Positions 42,057 through 55,200 of a stretch of 64,000 nt of DNA are shown one piece after another. The notes below the pieces were generated by a model. It was given only the letters and a program-made list of their open reading frames with translations, was not told the DNA's origin and ran no database searches. The stretch covers positions 2,442,763 to 2,506,762 of the forward strand of contig MU130378.1 in assembly GCA_015039465.1 (NCBI GenBank), read 5' to 3'. The number at the start of each line of letters is the position of its first letter. The stretch's first letter is position 1. Position numbers and translations under genes: made by a program. This DNA is from Phlegmacium glaucopus (taxonomy: Eukaryota; Basidiomycota; Agaricomycetes; Agaricales; Cortinariaceae).

Positions 42057-43742
42057 ATGTCTTCCGAAGGGCCTTTTTGGTTTTGCCATGAAGTCAGTAC
42101 CAATCCTATCAAGGACACTATGATGACTAAGCCTTGTATTTCAAGTGTCATTCAGAGATGAGACCGCTCATGGTCAGTACACATCCTCAATCTCAAATAA
42201 TATCGGCCTGAATTAACTCGTGTATAGGTTCCAGATCCTGTATGCGCCTCATGCCGTGGATCATTTGTCGAGAAGGTAAACCGCATCTCTTACTAATCAC
42301 ATCTTAATTAACGATAAATGATTAGATGGAAAACCCTTCAGATGATCCAAGACACTTTGCTCATGACGACGTCGGTTTTGGAGACGATATGCCGCCTGGA
42401 GTGGATGCCTTTTTACGTGTGTCACAGGCTATAAATCATCAATGAATTTATTTTGACGCCCATGTCTTTCTTTGCAAGTCTCGCTTCAGACTTTGATGGA
42501 CAGAGGCATGAGGCAAAACGCCCAGGCTTCAACGAGGTCAACAACTGGACCCTCTGTAATTTATGATCATTTCCGGACCCGAACTAAAGTTCTGAAATAT
42601 GACTTAGATGACATTTGAAGTGAGAGGACCAAATGGCCGAAGAACAATTAACCTCGGTGGACCGAATACGTTACGTGGAGCCCAGAATGGTGGGCCTGGA
42701 GCGCGACCCGATTCTCCTGGAGGTGTCCCTACTATGTCCGCGTGAGTGATATGACATTCCTCATCTTCAAACTCAAGTTATCATAGCTTTCTACGGTCCT
42801 CGCCTCTCAGATCTCCAAATCCAGGTGATCAAGACCGGCCAACTATCCAAGGGCATCTCATGGCGCAATATCTTATGAACCTTCTTAGCCAACAGGACCT
42901 TCCACCAGGATTCCATGGGGGTGGCCCCGAAAATGGAAGAATGGGCGACTATGTGTTCAATCAAGAAGGTATCATCGTTATCTACGAAACACAATTCTTC
43001 AGCATGACTCAATTTTCACCTCAGCGTTGGATCAAGTAATTACTCAAATAATGGAACATTCCAATGCACATCGACCAGTCCCAGCCACAGAAGAAATTAT
43101 GCAAAATTTGCCGCGAGAAGTCTTGATGGAGGGATGTAAGCAATCTGTACCACTTTTCTATCCAACATCAATCCAACTCTGTTGCAGCGAAGACGCTAGA
43201 ACATGACTGTGCCGTCTGTAAAGAACAATTTGTCTTGGAAACGGAGGACCCAGACGAGCAGATTGTTGTCACCCTTCCCTGCAATCATCCATTCCACATG
43301 CCATGTATTCTCCCATGGCTCAAATCAAGTGGTACCTGCCCCGTCTGTCGGTACGTGCATGTCTTCGTGCATCAAGTTTGATGTTCTTACCTTTCACACG
43401 TTTCACAGCCACCCACTTATTCCTCAGCCTGAACATCACTCGCCTCCACGTACAGGTCCTGGACCAGATTTTGATGGTGGTGGTGGTCCCCGCCGATTCT
43501 ACTCTGGCTCCGGTGAGGGTGGGAGTCGCGGCACTGAGCCCGGAAGTTTTTTCCAATCGATTTTTAGCGGGTTCGGCAATAATAACACCAGCAGTAACGA
43601 CCGTTCTGGGTCTGGGTTCAGCGGAAGTGGGCGTCGATCAAGTTCTGATCCAATGTCATCGTCGTCGTCGAGGAGGAATCGGCACAGTGATGGCCGTCGT
43701 GATCGTAACTTGCCTGGGGCTTGGTCGGAGGACCTTGATTAG
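42057..43742 (+). CDS. RING-H2 E3 ubiquitin ligase of the RNF126/RNF115 type
   Basis: Quality-control type ubiquitin ligase. The N-terminus MSSEGPFWFCHECHSEMRPL, continuing VPDPVCASCRGSFVEKM, is the zinc-ribbon (BZR-like) ubiquitin-binding finger of this family; its CxxC pairs are CHEC and CASC. A disordered Gly/Pro-rich middle follows. The RING-H2 domain reads DCAVCKEQFVLETEDPDEQ, then LPCNHPFHMPCILPWLKSSG and TCPVCRHPL, giving the full C3H2C3 pattern. The C-terminus is rich in Gly and Ser and ends RDRNLPGAWSEDLD. Several introns of 50-60 nt split the 5' half. In animals and yeasts related ligases act on mislocalised membrane proteins with BAG6-like partners; a similar role is inferred only. 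Confidence 0.92.
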
Positions 43743-44138
43743 TGGTCGAAAGTGTGTGTATACAAAATTGCTCAAAGGACATGTAATAGGCTGAATCTTT
43801 GTAATGGCTATAAGTGTCTTAATTTAATTCGTCTCTCCTCTCATGATATTTGACAAATCACATGTATTTTACTGTCCCAGCAATTTGGGATTTCCCATTG
43901 TTGAATCCTTAGATGGCATAACATATATAGACTTGTGGAGTCAACACGCAAGTGTTACTCCCACTCATGATGTTTCAGGACTGATGTTTCCAGGCGCGCG
44001 CGCATTTGGATGATGACAAAAGAAAAATAAGTTTGACTCCAAAAAGCTCCTCGTGATGTATTCAAATGAAAAAAATAAATGTTTTGTTTCTTTCATAAAT
44101 AGATGTTCTCATCGATCGAATCCCTTCTATTGGGTATC

Positions 44139-45996
44139 TCAGTTGGTGGTGGCAGTGGTGAAGGGTGTAGTAGCCAACCCGACACGCCTGTTGGTAGTGT
44201 CGAAGACAGAGTAGAATCGCTCGAGGAAAGTCTGGCCGTTGATGAAGTCGAGTCCAGATCCACTGTTGCTGCCGATGTCGGCAACAATCAAGAAAATCTG
44301 ACTGGAAGTACCACCAAGCTCCACGTTAAGGACACGAGGCCAAATTTGAGCGTTGGGAGTCAATCCGAATGAAACCTGGTCAAAAAAAAAAACAGGAGAT
44401 GCGTGAGTAAAATCCACTTGAACGAAAATAAAATACATACACCGCCAACGACGAAGGACAAAGTCTGCAGGTTCGCGAATTGAGTGGCAGTGATACGGAG
44501 CAAACCGGTGTTGTTGTCGATAACACCACCCGTGAGAGACCTGTAACTGTTGAAGGCGTTGGTGGCAATAAGAACGAGGGTGGTCCCTATGACGCCATTG
44601 TTAATCAGCATAACTCCTTTTGCCATTTCTATTGCTTCGCTGCAGACGCACCGGTGTCAACAATACCAGCAGTGGTGGAAAGGATGGTGGTTGAGCCGTA
44701 TTTGATGGACTGATTGACACCCCAGAATTGGTTTGAGGGTGAGGTACTAGTAATGGAGCTATGTGATTTAAATTTATGAGTCATTGAAAACAAGCGAAAG
44801 CGATTGCTCAATGCGTACGTGAAAGTGATTGCGCCAGTGAATTTGGAGCTGTCGGTTCCACCTGTGGAAATTTTAGAATTCGAGTTGATGTTTTAAGCAA
44901 TAAATGCACATACCCCAGGTAAGTTCTCCGTTCAACTGTTCACCGCTAGAGCTGGTGATAGGTTCGAAGGAGACACTGACTTCGTGGGCGGTAATCGTAC
45001 CTTGCGAGAAAAGGTTGTCAGTGACGGTCGGGATGGTAGAGGTTGTGGCAGGAGACAAAGTATCTACATATAACTTGTGAGACAACCACCAGAGTGAAGT
45101 TTGAGAGAATAACTGACCGAGAGTGAGGTCGAGTGGACCAATTCTAAAAAAAAGAGAGTATATTATGATGGCATCGATGCCCCGAGATGCACAGAACTTA
45201 CCCAATGATACCGTCGACACCGGTGAAACCGGTTGACTAGGGCTGGTATAAGAAAACGATGATTCAAGAAAGTAAAATAGATAGCTTACTCTTGCAGCAA
45301 CACCGATCGATTGCTTGAGGATAACAAGACCTGGAGCGATGGTAACTTGATCGATGAACTCGGTGCCTATGTTTTCGATGTTCGATTAATTCAAGTCTGA
45401 TCGGAGAGCTCAGGGAAGACTTGCCAGAGAAAGAGCCTGAGCCGTATGTGACAGCCTATTGGTTCAATGGATCAACATAACTAGCGCGTGAGAAATTTCT
45501 GAGCCCATTTACCACAGAGTTGGTTGTCTGGCTGCTGGTGCTTGTCTTTACGTAGGCTTTAGTAGCTCCAACCCAGGTATTTGAGCTGTAAAGCCATTTG
45601 AGCCGTGCATAGAGTTGCATACCAGCAGACGCTCACCTTCCGGTGTCAACGATAAGGCTGTCTGTGAAGATGTAAGCCTTTTAGCAAATTTCTAATCGTT
45701 ATCAAATGCTACATTCACTTACAGGTAGTAGCTGGGCTACCCACACCGACGGAAGCGATATAGGATACAGCTTGGTTGTCAGCTGGCGAACTAATCACAG
45801 CATCACTCTGGATGGAGGTGGTTTCACCCTTGAAAGCCCTTGCACGGGCCTGGTCATTTCGGAGGAGGTTTGGGAGGCTAGTAAGGTTGAGGCGTTTGGA
45901 AATGGGCAATGTCACGAGCGACCTTTTCACAACGATGGGGTTGGCGGCAACAGCCAAAGCAAGGAGAAGGGTAGTCAACAAGGTTGCGGGCACCAT
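44139..45996 (-). CDS. Secreted aspartic peptidase, A1 family (polyporopepsin-like)
   Basis: Acid protease with many short exons. The ATG at 45996 starts MVPATLLTTLLLALAVAANP, a signal peptide, followed by a propeptide rich in Arg/Lys. The mature part begins near AVSYIASVGVGSP. The first catalytic Asp is in SLIVDTGSSNTWVGA, rebuilt over two introns (45590-45730). The second is in GIVDTGTTLVLIA, rebuilt over an intron at about 44590-44660. Other family blocks are TYGSGSFSG, GVDGIIGIGPLDLT, and near the end DFINGQTFLERFYSVFD followed by GLATTPFTTATTN. Both active sites look intact. A frame scan without splicing would wrongly report the second motif as DTGASAAK. Expected in the secretome for nutrition; possible use in wood or litter decay. 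Confidence 0.9.
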
Positions 45997-47886
45997 AATT
46001 GAAATGAAAATGCGGCTCAATGAACCTCAGCAGGAGGTGGTCTCTTCTTTTTATATAAATGACTTTCTGAAAGTGCTCATCCATCCATATGGAAGAAAAT
46101 TACTGATTTTCTTGAATCGGCGCAGCAGCATATCCATGTAAGGCGAATTGCACTTGAATCGTCCGCTGGGATTTGAGAACTAATAATACGCCAGAACGCA
46201 ATATTCACCACGAGGTCCGTAGATTCCTAGATGGTAGTGGCCAGTCTGAGCAGAGAACGGATATTGATAGTACCGGTACGATTACCTCCCACGGAGAGTG
46301 ATAACAAGAATAGCTCCGAGAAGGCCGAAGTTGATGGTGATCGTCCATGGTACTATAGGCTACTATAGGCAAGTGTCAAGGATACAGATGAACCACCCGG
46401 ACAGGTATATAGATATACCAATGGGACAGCGACGGCTGAAGCCAAGTATTCATCGAAATCCCATGTATCACGCCGTGCACAGCTTCTACCAGTGAAACCT
46501 GCACAAGGCGATAAAAAGAGCACAAGCTATCATTTAGGGAAGCTAGCCAGATTCGGAGAGTATGTTCGCATGCAGAACTAAGTATTGCACTGATTACAGT
46601 GTGTTTAGACTCGGTGGTCATCTGAGTTTGAATTACTCATTGAGGCATCATCGCTAGTAGGGCCAGCGGGACAGGTTACTTTATCTCATCAAAGTAAGTA
46701 CATCTTAATATGATAAGATAGCGATATACCTGTTCGCAACTTCACCATTTTCTTGAATGCTCCTCCTCATGCTATCTCTTCACACGCAACCTTCAAGAGT
46801 AAAGGAGTTTGATTATTGCTACACATCGCTCCTTGGACAACTTTGTCTATTGGAGATACGGACTTTCTTTTTAAAAACAGATTTCCCGATATGCTACGGA
46901 TCCAAGCTTGGCATGATCATCAACGTTTGTGATATTTTATTCCCATGCTACCCCCCCTTTAAAGTTTCTAGTAGGTGAGTGGTATCACCGCACAGGTCCA
47001 CAACCCAGGTCATTTCTACTTCTAAAATGATTCTCTTGTCTTCGAGGCGAGTAGTGGTCTGGCGACTACTACTATACATATGCGATGATCGGCAATTCCT
47101 ATATCGTGTTTTTAAATTTATCTTCCCATACCCAAGCTTCTTGGAACATTCACCATGCGCTCCACAATATACTTGGGACTTGACTTTGTTCCTCTGTTTC
47201 CATCAGCATCTCCTGAGAAGGGGGGATCCGACGCCGACGCCGAACGTAGTCTATTCAAGCCTTTCTGATGCTTTCGCCATACTGCCAGGTGGCTGCTTTC
47301 TTTTTGCTTTCATCCGGAACTCGCACTCTCACCTAGCTAGGGATGAATTTCACTAATACGTCAACGGGTTCCGATTAGCCACTATCTAGTGGCTAGTTAA
47401 ACATGTGCTTTCTGTTTCTGTCTTGTTCTCTCCATGGATTCGTATCCATTTAATCAAGCCAAGAAGAGAACTTTTTGCCACATGGGCCCAAATGTGCAAA
47501 TTTTGCCACACGCTCTGATGCACTCCTCGTTCTCTCCACGATATTAGGCTAATACTGGCAAAACAATTTATGATTAGTCAATTGTCTATTGTACGGTGGA
47601 TGCCATGTAAGCGGGTTTACCAATCATCTATGTCGAATTCAATTTTAAACCAAATTGACTATAAATAAGTCATCTAGAGCTATGCGGTGTGAGTGACTTG
47701 AAAGGGATATATTTATTGGAGCTGCGTTATGATCTGACTGCATCAGAATAACAATGATGGAAAGTATATATGCAAGTAAAGAAACATCAGTTCACCCTAG
47801 CGTTGGTTCTTGGAACTTGAACTCATCTCCAAGTTAAGCTTCCAAGTCATGTTTGTTCGGGTGTCGTCCCATCATCGTAGCCTTCA
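45997..47886. other. Gene-poor intergenic region (about 1.9 kb)
   Basis: No gene family recognised on either strand. The open frames between 46757 and 47356 have unconvincing composition and no splice-site support. A short tandem CTATAGGCTACTATAGGC lies near 46354-46372 and a perfect inverted repeat at 47376-47395. Confidence 0.5.
47376..47395. repeat. Perfect 9-bp inverted repeat
   Basis: TAGCCACTA, 2-nt spacer TC, TAGTGGCTA: exact inverted arms that could form a small hairpin or a dyad binding site. No transposon end is evident around it. Confidence 0.6.
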
Positions 47887-48924
47887 TTACCACCTGATGG
47901 CAGTAGCAGGTCCAGTTGCTGGGAAAATAGCGTAGGTTGGGGCATCTATCTCCAGGCTCCAATGAGAGGGACCAGCAGGAGCTGCCGAGCTTGTAGGCTC
48001 GAAAACGTGATATTTAGAGGACCTGTTCTTCCCAAGAAAGGGTTGTTCAGCCCAGAAGCTGTGTAGCCATAGATCTCATGAAAGACTTGACATTACGTGA
48101 ATGTCGACAGAGAGCTTAGTAGCGTGATGATAATTAAAGCAATACCGTTATCAGAGCCCACTGCATGAAATGTCGAGCCGGATCTCGAAGGACCTCAGCG
48201 AAGGACCTCAGGGCATGGGGCTATCGTCTCCAATCGTTCTTGGGATGCAGAACTGCCAGGAGTTCAGTGAAGAGTTCTAAATATTGATTGTGAATATAGA
48301 TCCAACTGTACTGCCATTCCAACTGTCCGAGTATCATTTACAGAGTCATCGTTATCTTCTTCTTCGGCCAGGCTCACAATCTGCTGTAATAAATATGAGT
48401 GATATGGATTCAACCAATGTACAATTAGACGAACTTGAACACGGTGGACTGACAAACGACGGAGGAAGGTTTACGAGCTTGAAGGACTCACCGAACTGGT
48501 ACTTAACAAGGTGTGTCTCGAGATCTCCCCTTCAGATCATAGATACATACATATCTTCAGCTTCCATCATGTCAAAACTCACTTTCCCTTTGGTTAAATC
48601 GGTAACCATCTGCATCCCTGACCGCCTGTTTGCAAAAACACAAGTATGAGTTTAGCTTTATATAGGCCTTAATCTTATTTTATCCTTATCCATGTTGTCA
48701 TACCACATGAGCCCTAAGGAGGTCAGCGCTACGTTCCAAACTAGGGCCGATGGGACTTTGCAAATACCAAGTGCAGAGTTGAGATTATGATCCGTCTCTA
48801 TGTATACAAGTGGTTCGTTCTCGACGGGTAGAAAAAGATCTAGGGAAGAATTCGACGGTCCGAGGAAAAAGGGATATACAAGATATGTGGGGTACCTGAG
48901 TCGCGTTTCGTCGTTCGTTTGAAA
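47887..48924 (-). other. Unassigned minus-strand coding-like locus, possibly decayed
   Basis: Several open blocks with protein-like composition lie in order on the minus strand between plausible splice sites. From 48924 (after a CTCTCCAG acceptor) FQTNDETRLRYPTYLVYP runs to SALVWNVALTSLGLMW at 48704. Next are RSGMQMVTDLTKGK, VRLIVHWLNPYHSYLLQQI, LEWQYSWIYIHNQYLELFTE and HPKNDWRR. The last block has FWAEQPFLGKNRSSKYHVFE, PTSSAAPAGPSHWSLEIDAP and TYAIFPATGPATAIRW ending TAA at 47887-47889. No ATG can be found upstream before the stop of the ARMT1-like gene at 48995, and a 13-bp tandem duplication (48186-48211) shifts frame between blocks. It is either a decayed gene, a 3' extension of its neighbour, or a gene whose start I cannot see. 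No family recognised. Confidence 0.35.
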
Positions 48925-48994
48925 CTGGAGAGAAAATTATGTATAGAAGTGTCGATCAATGAACCGCTCTTGATCGGCTCTTGATCGGAAATTT

Positions 48995-50898
48995 TCAGGC
49001 AAAGTTGACTTTCTCTCCGGGACGGCCTTCAGAAAGAAGCACTACGGCCTATAAACCGATATTGAGAATCTCACATCAGAATTAGCGACTGTACTCACAT
49101 ATTTCCCGCTTATCTTCCAGCCCGGCTCCTCCTTATCAAGTCTCTCTACAGTTTTATCTGCTTTCTCGCCAATACCTACAACCACGTCGCTCTTGATGGT
49201 TCTTAAACTTGCAATCACAGGAGCACCTGAAGAGCTCGCCATAGGACCAATAGCAACGTCGAATGGGGTACTCGCTGGAGCAGCGCAATCGTAGGTCAGT
49301 TTTCGATGATTAAGATCTCCCTTGAAAATAACCAGATCGGAACGAGAGAGGTGAAGGAAGAGATCGGGAGCTTCCGAATGGAGATCCCAATAGGTGTAAC
49401 CTGCGCACCAGAAAGGATGTTGCTCATAGATCCATTTGCCTTCTTTCTCGTATTGCTGTCGAAGAAATGAATTTAAACAGGGCCTCGCCGTGGAACAAAG
49501 GCTAGCTTACCTTCCAACGCGCTCCGAGTCTGCGAAGAGACTCCAACTCGACGTCGCTTGCGTTGGGAAACAATTGGCCGTAGACCATAATATTCAGGAG
49601 CCACTCCCAGTCTTTCTTCGTAACATCGGAGACAAACCATGGATATCTTTTCCCGTGAAAGCGGATCTGTGTGGCTAATCCACTTTGAATCAAGAAGTCA
49701 GCTGTGTGATTGATTAACTATACCATACAAAAAAAGAAGTGAACCAAAAATACCGTAGACACAATCGCAGTAAAGCTCGAATCCGGCGTTATCAAGAATA
49801 AAGTCAATTCTGCCGCCGGTCTTTTCACGAAGGTCCTTGACATGTTCCCAGAGTCGATTCATATCGTTTCCGAGGATGTTCTTCTCTGTCGCTGCGAGAT
49901 GATCACCACCCGTGGACTGAAGAGACTTGATTTGATCCTCTGTCATATTAATCAAGAGGGAAAGGTCTGTTGAGTTGCCCCAAAGACAAACTAAAGAGAA
50001 GGTCAGGAAAAGCCAAAGAGGGATAGACGGTTTTTTAACCTTGAGTGAGCTCAAGGAACATCAGGCGTTCTGCTTCGAGTTTCCCAACGGATGTAAGCTT
50101 CTCCGAGATTTTGAAGGGTTCGGCGAAACGTAAGGACAGTTCAAAGACAGCATCTGACGAACGAGAAAACGTGTCGCACTTGTCCAAGAATAAGTGAATG
50201 ATGTCATAGATATGAATATATGCGCATACCTTTTGTCGATAAAAAACGTCGTAGTCACTCCAGAACTTGCTGACGCTGAAGCACTCGTGAAGCCTACGAT
50301 ACTTATAGGCCTCTGCGAAGAGCCAAGGTGCATTCATAAAATCCTTGCCTTGGAGGGTATTCATGACTTAATTGCATGTTCTATCACTGAATCTGGAAGA
50401 CATTCACCTTGGAAATACTTTACGATTTCTTTGTTCCAAAGTGCGACGTCGGCTTCGTCGTCGTCTATAATAGGTCGTAATTTTGCGTTGCCGCTAAGGT
50501 CTATCATGAGCTCATCCATGCGATTAATGGCTTGGGTGAGATCTAGAATGCGTTCCTCAGAAGATTGACTGTTCAAGGTGAGGGTTGCATCTTCGATAGC
50601 CTTCCCAAGGATAGTTGGCAGCCGGGATTGCATAGTGGCATGGGCGAAAGAATATTCATGATATCCACGATATGCTGGCCAAGGCGGATTATTTGGGTTG
50701 ACCTGGCGATTTGGGTCAATATCGAGCCATAAAAAGCACGCATACACCTACTCGAGATGGGGTTCTTGGCCAAGGTGCCTTTATATCCTTCTTGCTAGGA
50801 AGATGACCGAGGTGGAGGGTAACCCTCGATGGAGCTACCGATGACACTGCAGGAAGGTCAAGCTCATAGGAAGGCAACGACTCAGGCGGAGTCAACAT
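48995..50898 (-). CDS. ARMT1/DUF89 family: damage-control phosphatase / protein-glutamate methyltransferase
   Basis: Metal-dependent enzyme of the DUF89 family, subfamily III (human ARMT1, yeast YMR027W), which removes damaged sugar phosphates and has also been reported as an acidic-residue methyltransferase. Characteristic blocks are YEYSFAHATMQSRLP-like at 50640, DFMNAPWLFAEAYKYRRLHE, WSDYDVFYRQK, LWGNSTDLSLL, RIDFILDNAGFELYCDCVY (metal-site Asp in DNAG), RYPWFVSDVTKKDW, PFWCAGYTYWDL and RSDLVIFKGDLNHRKLTYD. The last exon after the intron at about 49040-49095 ends LLSEGRPGEKVNFA with TGA at 48995-48997. The N-terminus MLTPPESLPSYELD at 50898 is probable, but the first intron boundary is uncertain. 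Local order gives no operon-like clue. Confidence 0.88.
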
Positions 50899-52226
50899 GG
50901 GTGGTTATAACTAGAGTCATAGGTTTATACATGGATGAGCAAGAAACAAATGTGACAGACCTTGAGCGAGGAAGATGGTGGTAAGAATAAAAGAGACAGA
51001 ATCGATCGTGAAAGAGAAAGTCAGCCGCGGAGACGGATATGTTTGTATCCCGCCATATTGGACCAGTTATATAGGCCAAGATAATTCAAGCGCCGTCAGC
51101 ATCTTTATCTCTGCGGTCGCCCGTGGTTGGAACCCATCTTTTCCTCAAAGGACCATCACCTTTAGAAACATAGTAGCTAACACCAATTTTGTTGATGACG
51201 TCAATGTTATCTTGATAGCCGTTCATTCTTCAACTCCACCACTCCACAGTTTCTATGCATGACAACCTCGGACCGTCTTTGTCGGGACTCAACAACATTC
51301 CAAGGGCGGTACAGACGGGGGGAAAAACCATTAGCTATGGATTATGTGCGTCATGATTCTATAAAGAAGCCTGTCATTTAGTATAGCACCACAAGCACAT
51401 GCGTAGTAAATTTGCGGATTCCAGAAATAATAAAGGTTCGAAGTAAGAATAACGTTACTAGACAAATCAGGACAGGGGGTCCAGTTTGAAGACGACCAGT
51501 GACCGTTCTGTGTAGTGTATATGAAGTTTCTTTGAAAACCATTTTCCTCAACAAAATGCACGTGATATTAATTAGTTGGGAAATGCGACGCAGAATGCCA
51601 TTTGAATACTGAATCTTGATAATGTGCACCTGAAAAAATACCAAACTATACATTTTCTGGTGGTCCTGGCATATATTCAAACCGCGTCTGAGTCTGGGTC
51701 TGAGCCACCGCTGGTTGGGACCTGTCAGCGGCTATGTTCAAGACACCGCCGATGCAAGCTCGCATGTCCACTCATTGAATAATTTGGCTCAAAACAAGAG
51801 ATGGCCGCGATATGCTGTACTTAGAATATTAGCAGTAACGCCGGTGAGGCTTTCCACAATCTTCAACGCCGTAATATCTGAATTCGAACTTGCTTATCAA
51901 ATCTCAGTAGTGACTGAACTTGATATGGAAATTGTCTAAACATTTTGTAGTACGTTCATATTACAAAAACTAGAAGCCCTCGAATTACCGCTTGTCGGAT
52001 TATCATCGGATTTATTAAAATACAAGCCCAGGGCTTATAATAATACGACCACGCAGGATTTTATTCGGTGTTTTATTCAATTGGAATTTGGCAGACACGA
52101 TCACATGATTAACGCGTTCAGCCGCATCGTTTGGGAAGAATCGCGTGAGATCCGCCGCGACCGTCCAACCAAATTCCGACAGAGACTCGGATCTCAACCA
52201 CTTTTCAAAGGTTTGCACGGGTAGCT
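50899..52226. other. Intergenic region (about 1.3 kb) before the coiled-coil gene
   Basis: No gene I can support. Short open stretches on the minus strand at 51331-51680 and 52015-52218 have protein-like patches but no ATG in good context or splice partner. The latter lies within a few bases of the start of the coiled-coil gene. Confidence 0.45.
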
Positions 52227-55200
52227 ATGTCTACCTGGAACTTAGGTATTGGCGATGTGTCAGAGGAGACCCATGCGCTTAGGAATAAATTATCGAGTAA
52301 AGGTGACTCTTCAATTCTTCCTGCTTTTCAAACAATGTGGCTCACGAGACCTTAGAGGGCCAAATCGCAGCCCAACAAGACCGTTTGGCCAGGCAGGCTA
52401 CAGAAATTCAAGAGCTAAGTGACGCACTAAACGAAGCCTTACACAAGGTATATTCTTTCCATTTGATTGAAGTGGATTTTCGTGTCAACATAACATAAAT
52501 TCTAGTTAAGCAACGAGACTCAACGTGCTCTCCAACTCGAGACAGACGTCAAACAACGTTCGGAGGATTTGCGAAACGAACAGATAGCCTTGCAAAATGT
52601 GCAGGCTGCCCTCACCGCTGCTCAAGGGAAGGTCAAGGATAATAGATTGGAGACCCGTGAACTCCAGGCCACACTTGAAGCAATTTCTCACACATCAGAT
52701 GAACACAAAGCTCGTGGCGACAGACTAGAACGGGAAAAATCTATGCTTAACGCTCGCGTTAAAGAGCTGGAAAGCGAATTACGGGGGGCCTCTCAACATT
52801 TACCAACTACAACGCCTAATCGACGTGGGGTCTCCACCCACAGACCACGCTCTTCTTCGCTTTCCAACTTCAAGGTTACGACTTTGGAACAAGACCTTGT
52901 TGAAGCTAGAACTTCTCTCGCTACGAAAGACACGGAACTCAGGACCATCCATCAGAAATTGTCTCAGGTGCAGAAGGACCTCATAAAGGTCGACAACGAG
53001 AAGTTGGCGATGGAAAGGAAGTTCAAGGCGGAGGTGGGAGAGCTGAAAGCTTTCCTAGAGGAGAAAGAGGAAGAATTGGCTTACCTGAAAGAGTCACAAG
53101 GAGACGCGAGTAGGGAAGAAGAGTTACTCAGGAGGATTGACGAGGACAATGCGAAGATAGAAGCATTGGAGATGATGTTAAGGGGTGCCGAGCACCCTAA
53201 ACAACTCAAGGAGAAACTGAAACGGGTCGAGGGCCAGGTTTGGCAGGAACGGAAACGCTTTGCAGAACTTGAAGAACGCCAGATTGAACTCATCAGGGAG
53301 AAAGAAGAAGCACTTGACGAACTAGAGGAAGCTCGTCGTGACGTTGTTGATTTGGAAAGCAAGCTGAGAGATCGAGACATTCGTGATCGTGATATCAATG
53401 AACGGTAAGCTGGGTTGCTTTAGTGAAGCTATTCTGTGCCCTGAACTTGATTACTAGAGCCATTAAGAGCTTGGAGACGTGTCATGATCCCATTATGATG
53501 ATGAATGATTCCTGCCTCATCGACATGGATACTCTCGAGCCGCAGCCGCTATCTCCACTGCCAATGTCGATGTTGGTTTCGGAACCCGACGCTAATGTTG
53601 TAACTTACATCGAGCGACTTTTGGCTGCAATAGATCGACTACGTGGCGAACGCGACGGCTTAAGACGCGATGTCCACTTTCTGGAGTCCGAATCCAGATT
53701 CACAATTGAAGCCCTGGAAGCCAAACTCTCTGCGTCGATCTCCTCCGCAAGTGACAATACGGTGACCACGATCAGTCAGTTGAAAGCCGAGATGGACGAT
53801 TTACATTCTCATCTGGCTAAGGTATCGAAACGGAATGCCGCTACCGTTCAGTCCAAGAACTTGGAGATCAACCAACTGGGTCTGGCGGTGCAAGCTTTGG
53901 CCGTTGCACTTGATCATGCATCCTCCCAGACAAAGATATCTGAAACTCGCCTGTTACTTCTGGCGCAGGATGAATTACAAGCAAGCCAGAATGACGCTAT
54001 GGACCAGGAAAGGCGCCTGAAGGACCTAGAAAACCAGTTGGATACGACTATCATTGTCCATAAAGCGATGGTGAGCCAGCGTGATGGCTTGTTGGTTGAG
54101 CTACAGCGCAAGGATTCCCAATGGGAGAAGGACCTGGAGACAGCAAGAACGGCAGAGCGAGAGACTCGTGAAGAACTTGAAGACGTCCTACACAGGATGT
54201 CGGAGGTCGCTACCGACCTGCAAGACGTCGAATCGGAGCGAGACTCCCTATGCCTGCAAATTACGAACCTTATGAGGGATATGCAAATTGTCCAAGAAGA
54301 GCTTAACAACGCCGAAAGTCGTTACACGTCCCTCCAATTCCACCAACTCTCCAATATGACGAATAACGAAGCGACACGGAATTTGCGGGGACAAATCGAG
54401 GAGCTTGAGAACAGGGTGATGAGGAGGACTGAACAAATTGGCATTCATCAGCACGACATCAAGCGCCTGGAAACGAACCTTCGTCTACAGGAGGAGCGGC
54501 TGGGTGAAATGACTACCGAGTTAGAGATGATGGCTGCTCAGAAAGACGCTATGGTGGAAGATTGTGCTGATGCACGAGAAGCAAGAAATGAAGCCCTTAT
54601 GCGTGTTGAGGGATTAGAGGAGGAACTGGAGAACTTGGAGAGTCAAAATGTCGACAACACAGTTGTTGTCGAAAGCCTGATTGCCACAATCGCTCAGACT
54701 GTGTGCCAGGCACGGGAGGCCATTCGCCTGGTTAGAGAGGAAGTCGCCGAAGCACGAGGTACTCCTGCACAGCAATCCGAGGCAATAAAGCAACTTCAGG
54801 ACAAGGAGGTAGTTCTCAATAAAACCATTCAAGATTATCAACACGAGATCCAAGAATTAACGACTACCTTGTCTCAATGCCAAATGGAAGTAAAGCACAT
54901 ATCAACCCTGGCGACCAACGTGCAACAGGAGAATTCTGAGCTTGTTTCTCAGCTCGAGAATGCCAGTCTTGAGGCTCAAAACCATGAAATCACCATCGAT
55001 GATCTTCGCCGCTTGAACAAAGAACTTCGTGGTTCTCCACAGGAACAGCTCTCCAGACCAGATGCCGATGATGCTGAGCGAAAACTAGTCCAGCTAAAGC
55101 TTGAACACGCTGAGGCGATAGGAGTCTTACAAGCACGCCTCGTCAAGACATCGAGTGATCTGGAAGAGGTCCAAACCCGATATACCTCGGCTCAAGACGT

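Noticed and set aside
44629..44700. Broken second active site (DTGASAAK) in the aspartic peptidase
   Set aside because: The apparent change is intron read-through; splicing restores DTGTT.
46757..47356. Plus-strand open frames as a secreted or membrane protein
   Set aside because: Composition is random-like, no splice sites join them and no motif is recognised.
52015..52218. Minus-strand ORF (WLRSESLSEFGWTVAADL) beside the coiled-coil gene
   Set aside because: It starts at a GTG a few bases from the divergent ATG, has no ATG and no exon partner.
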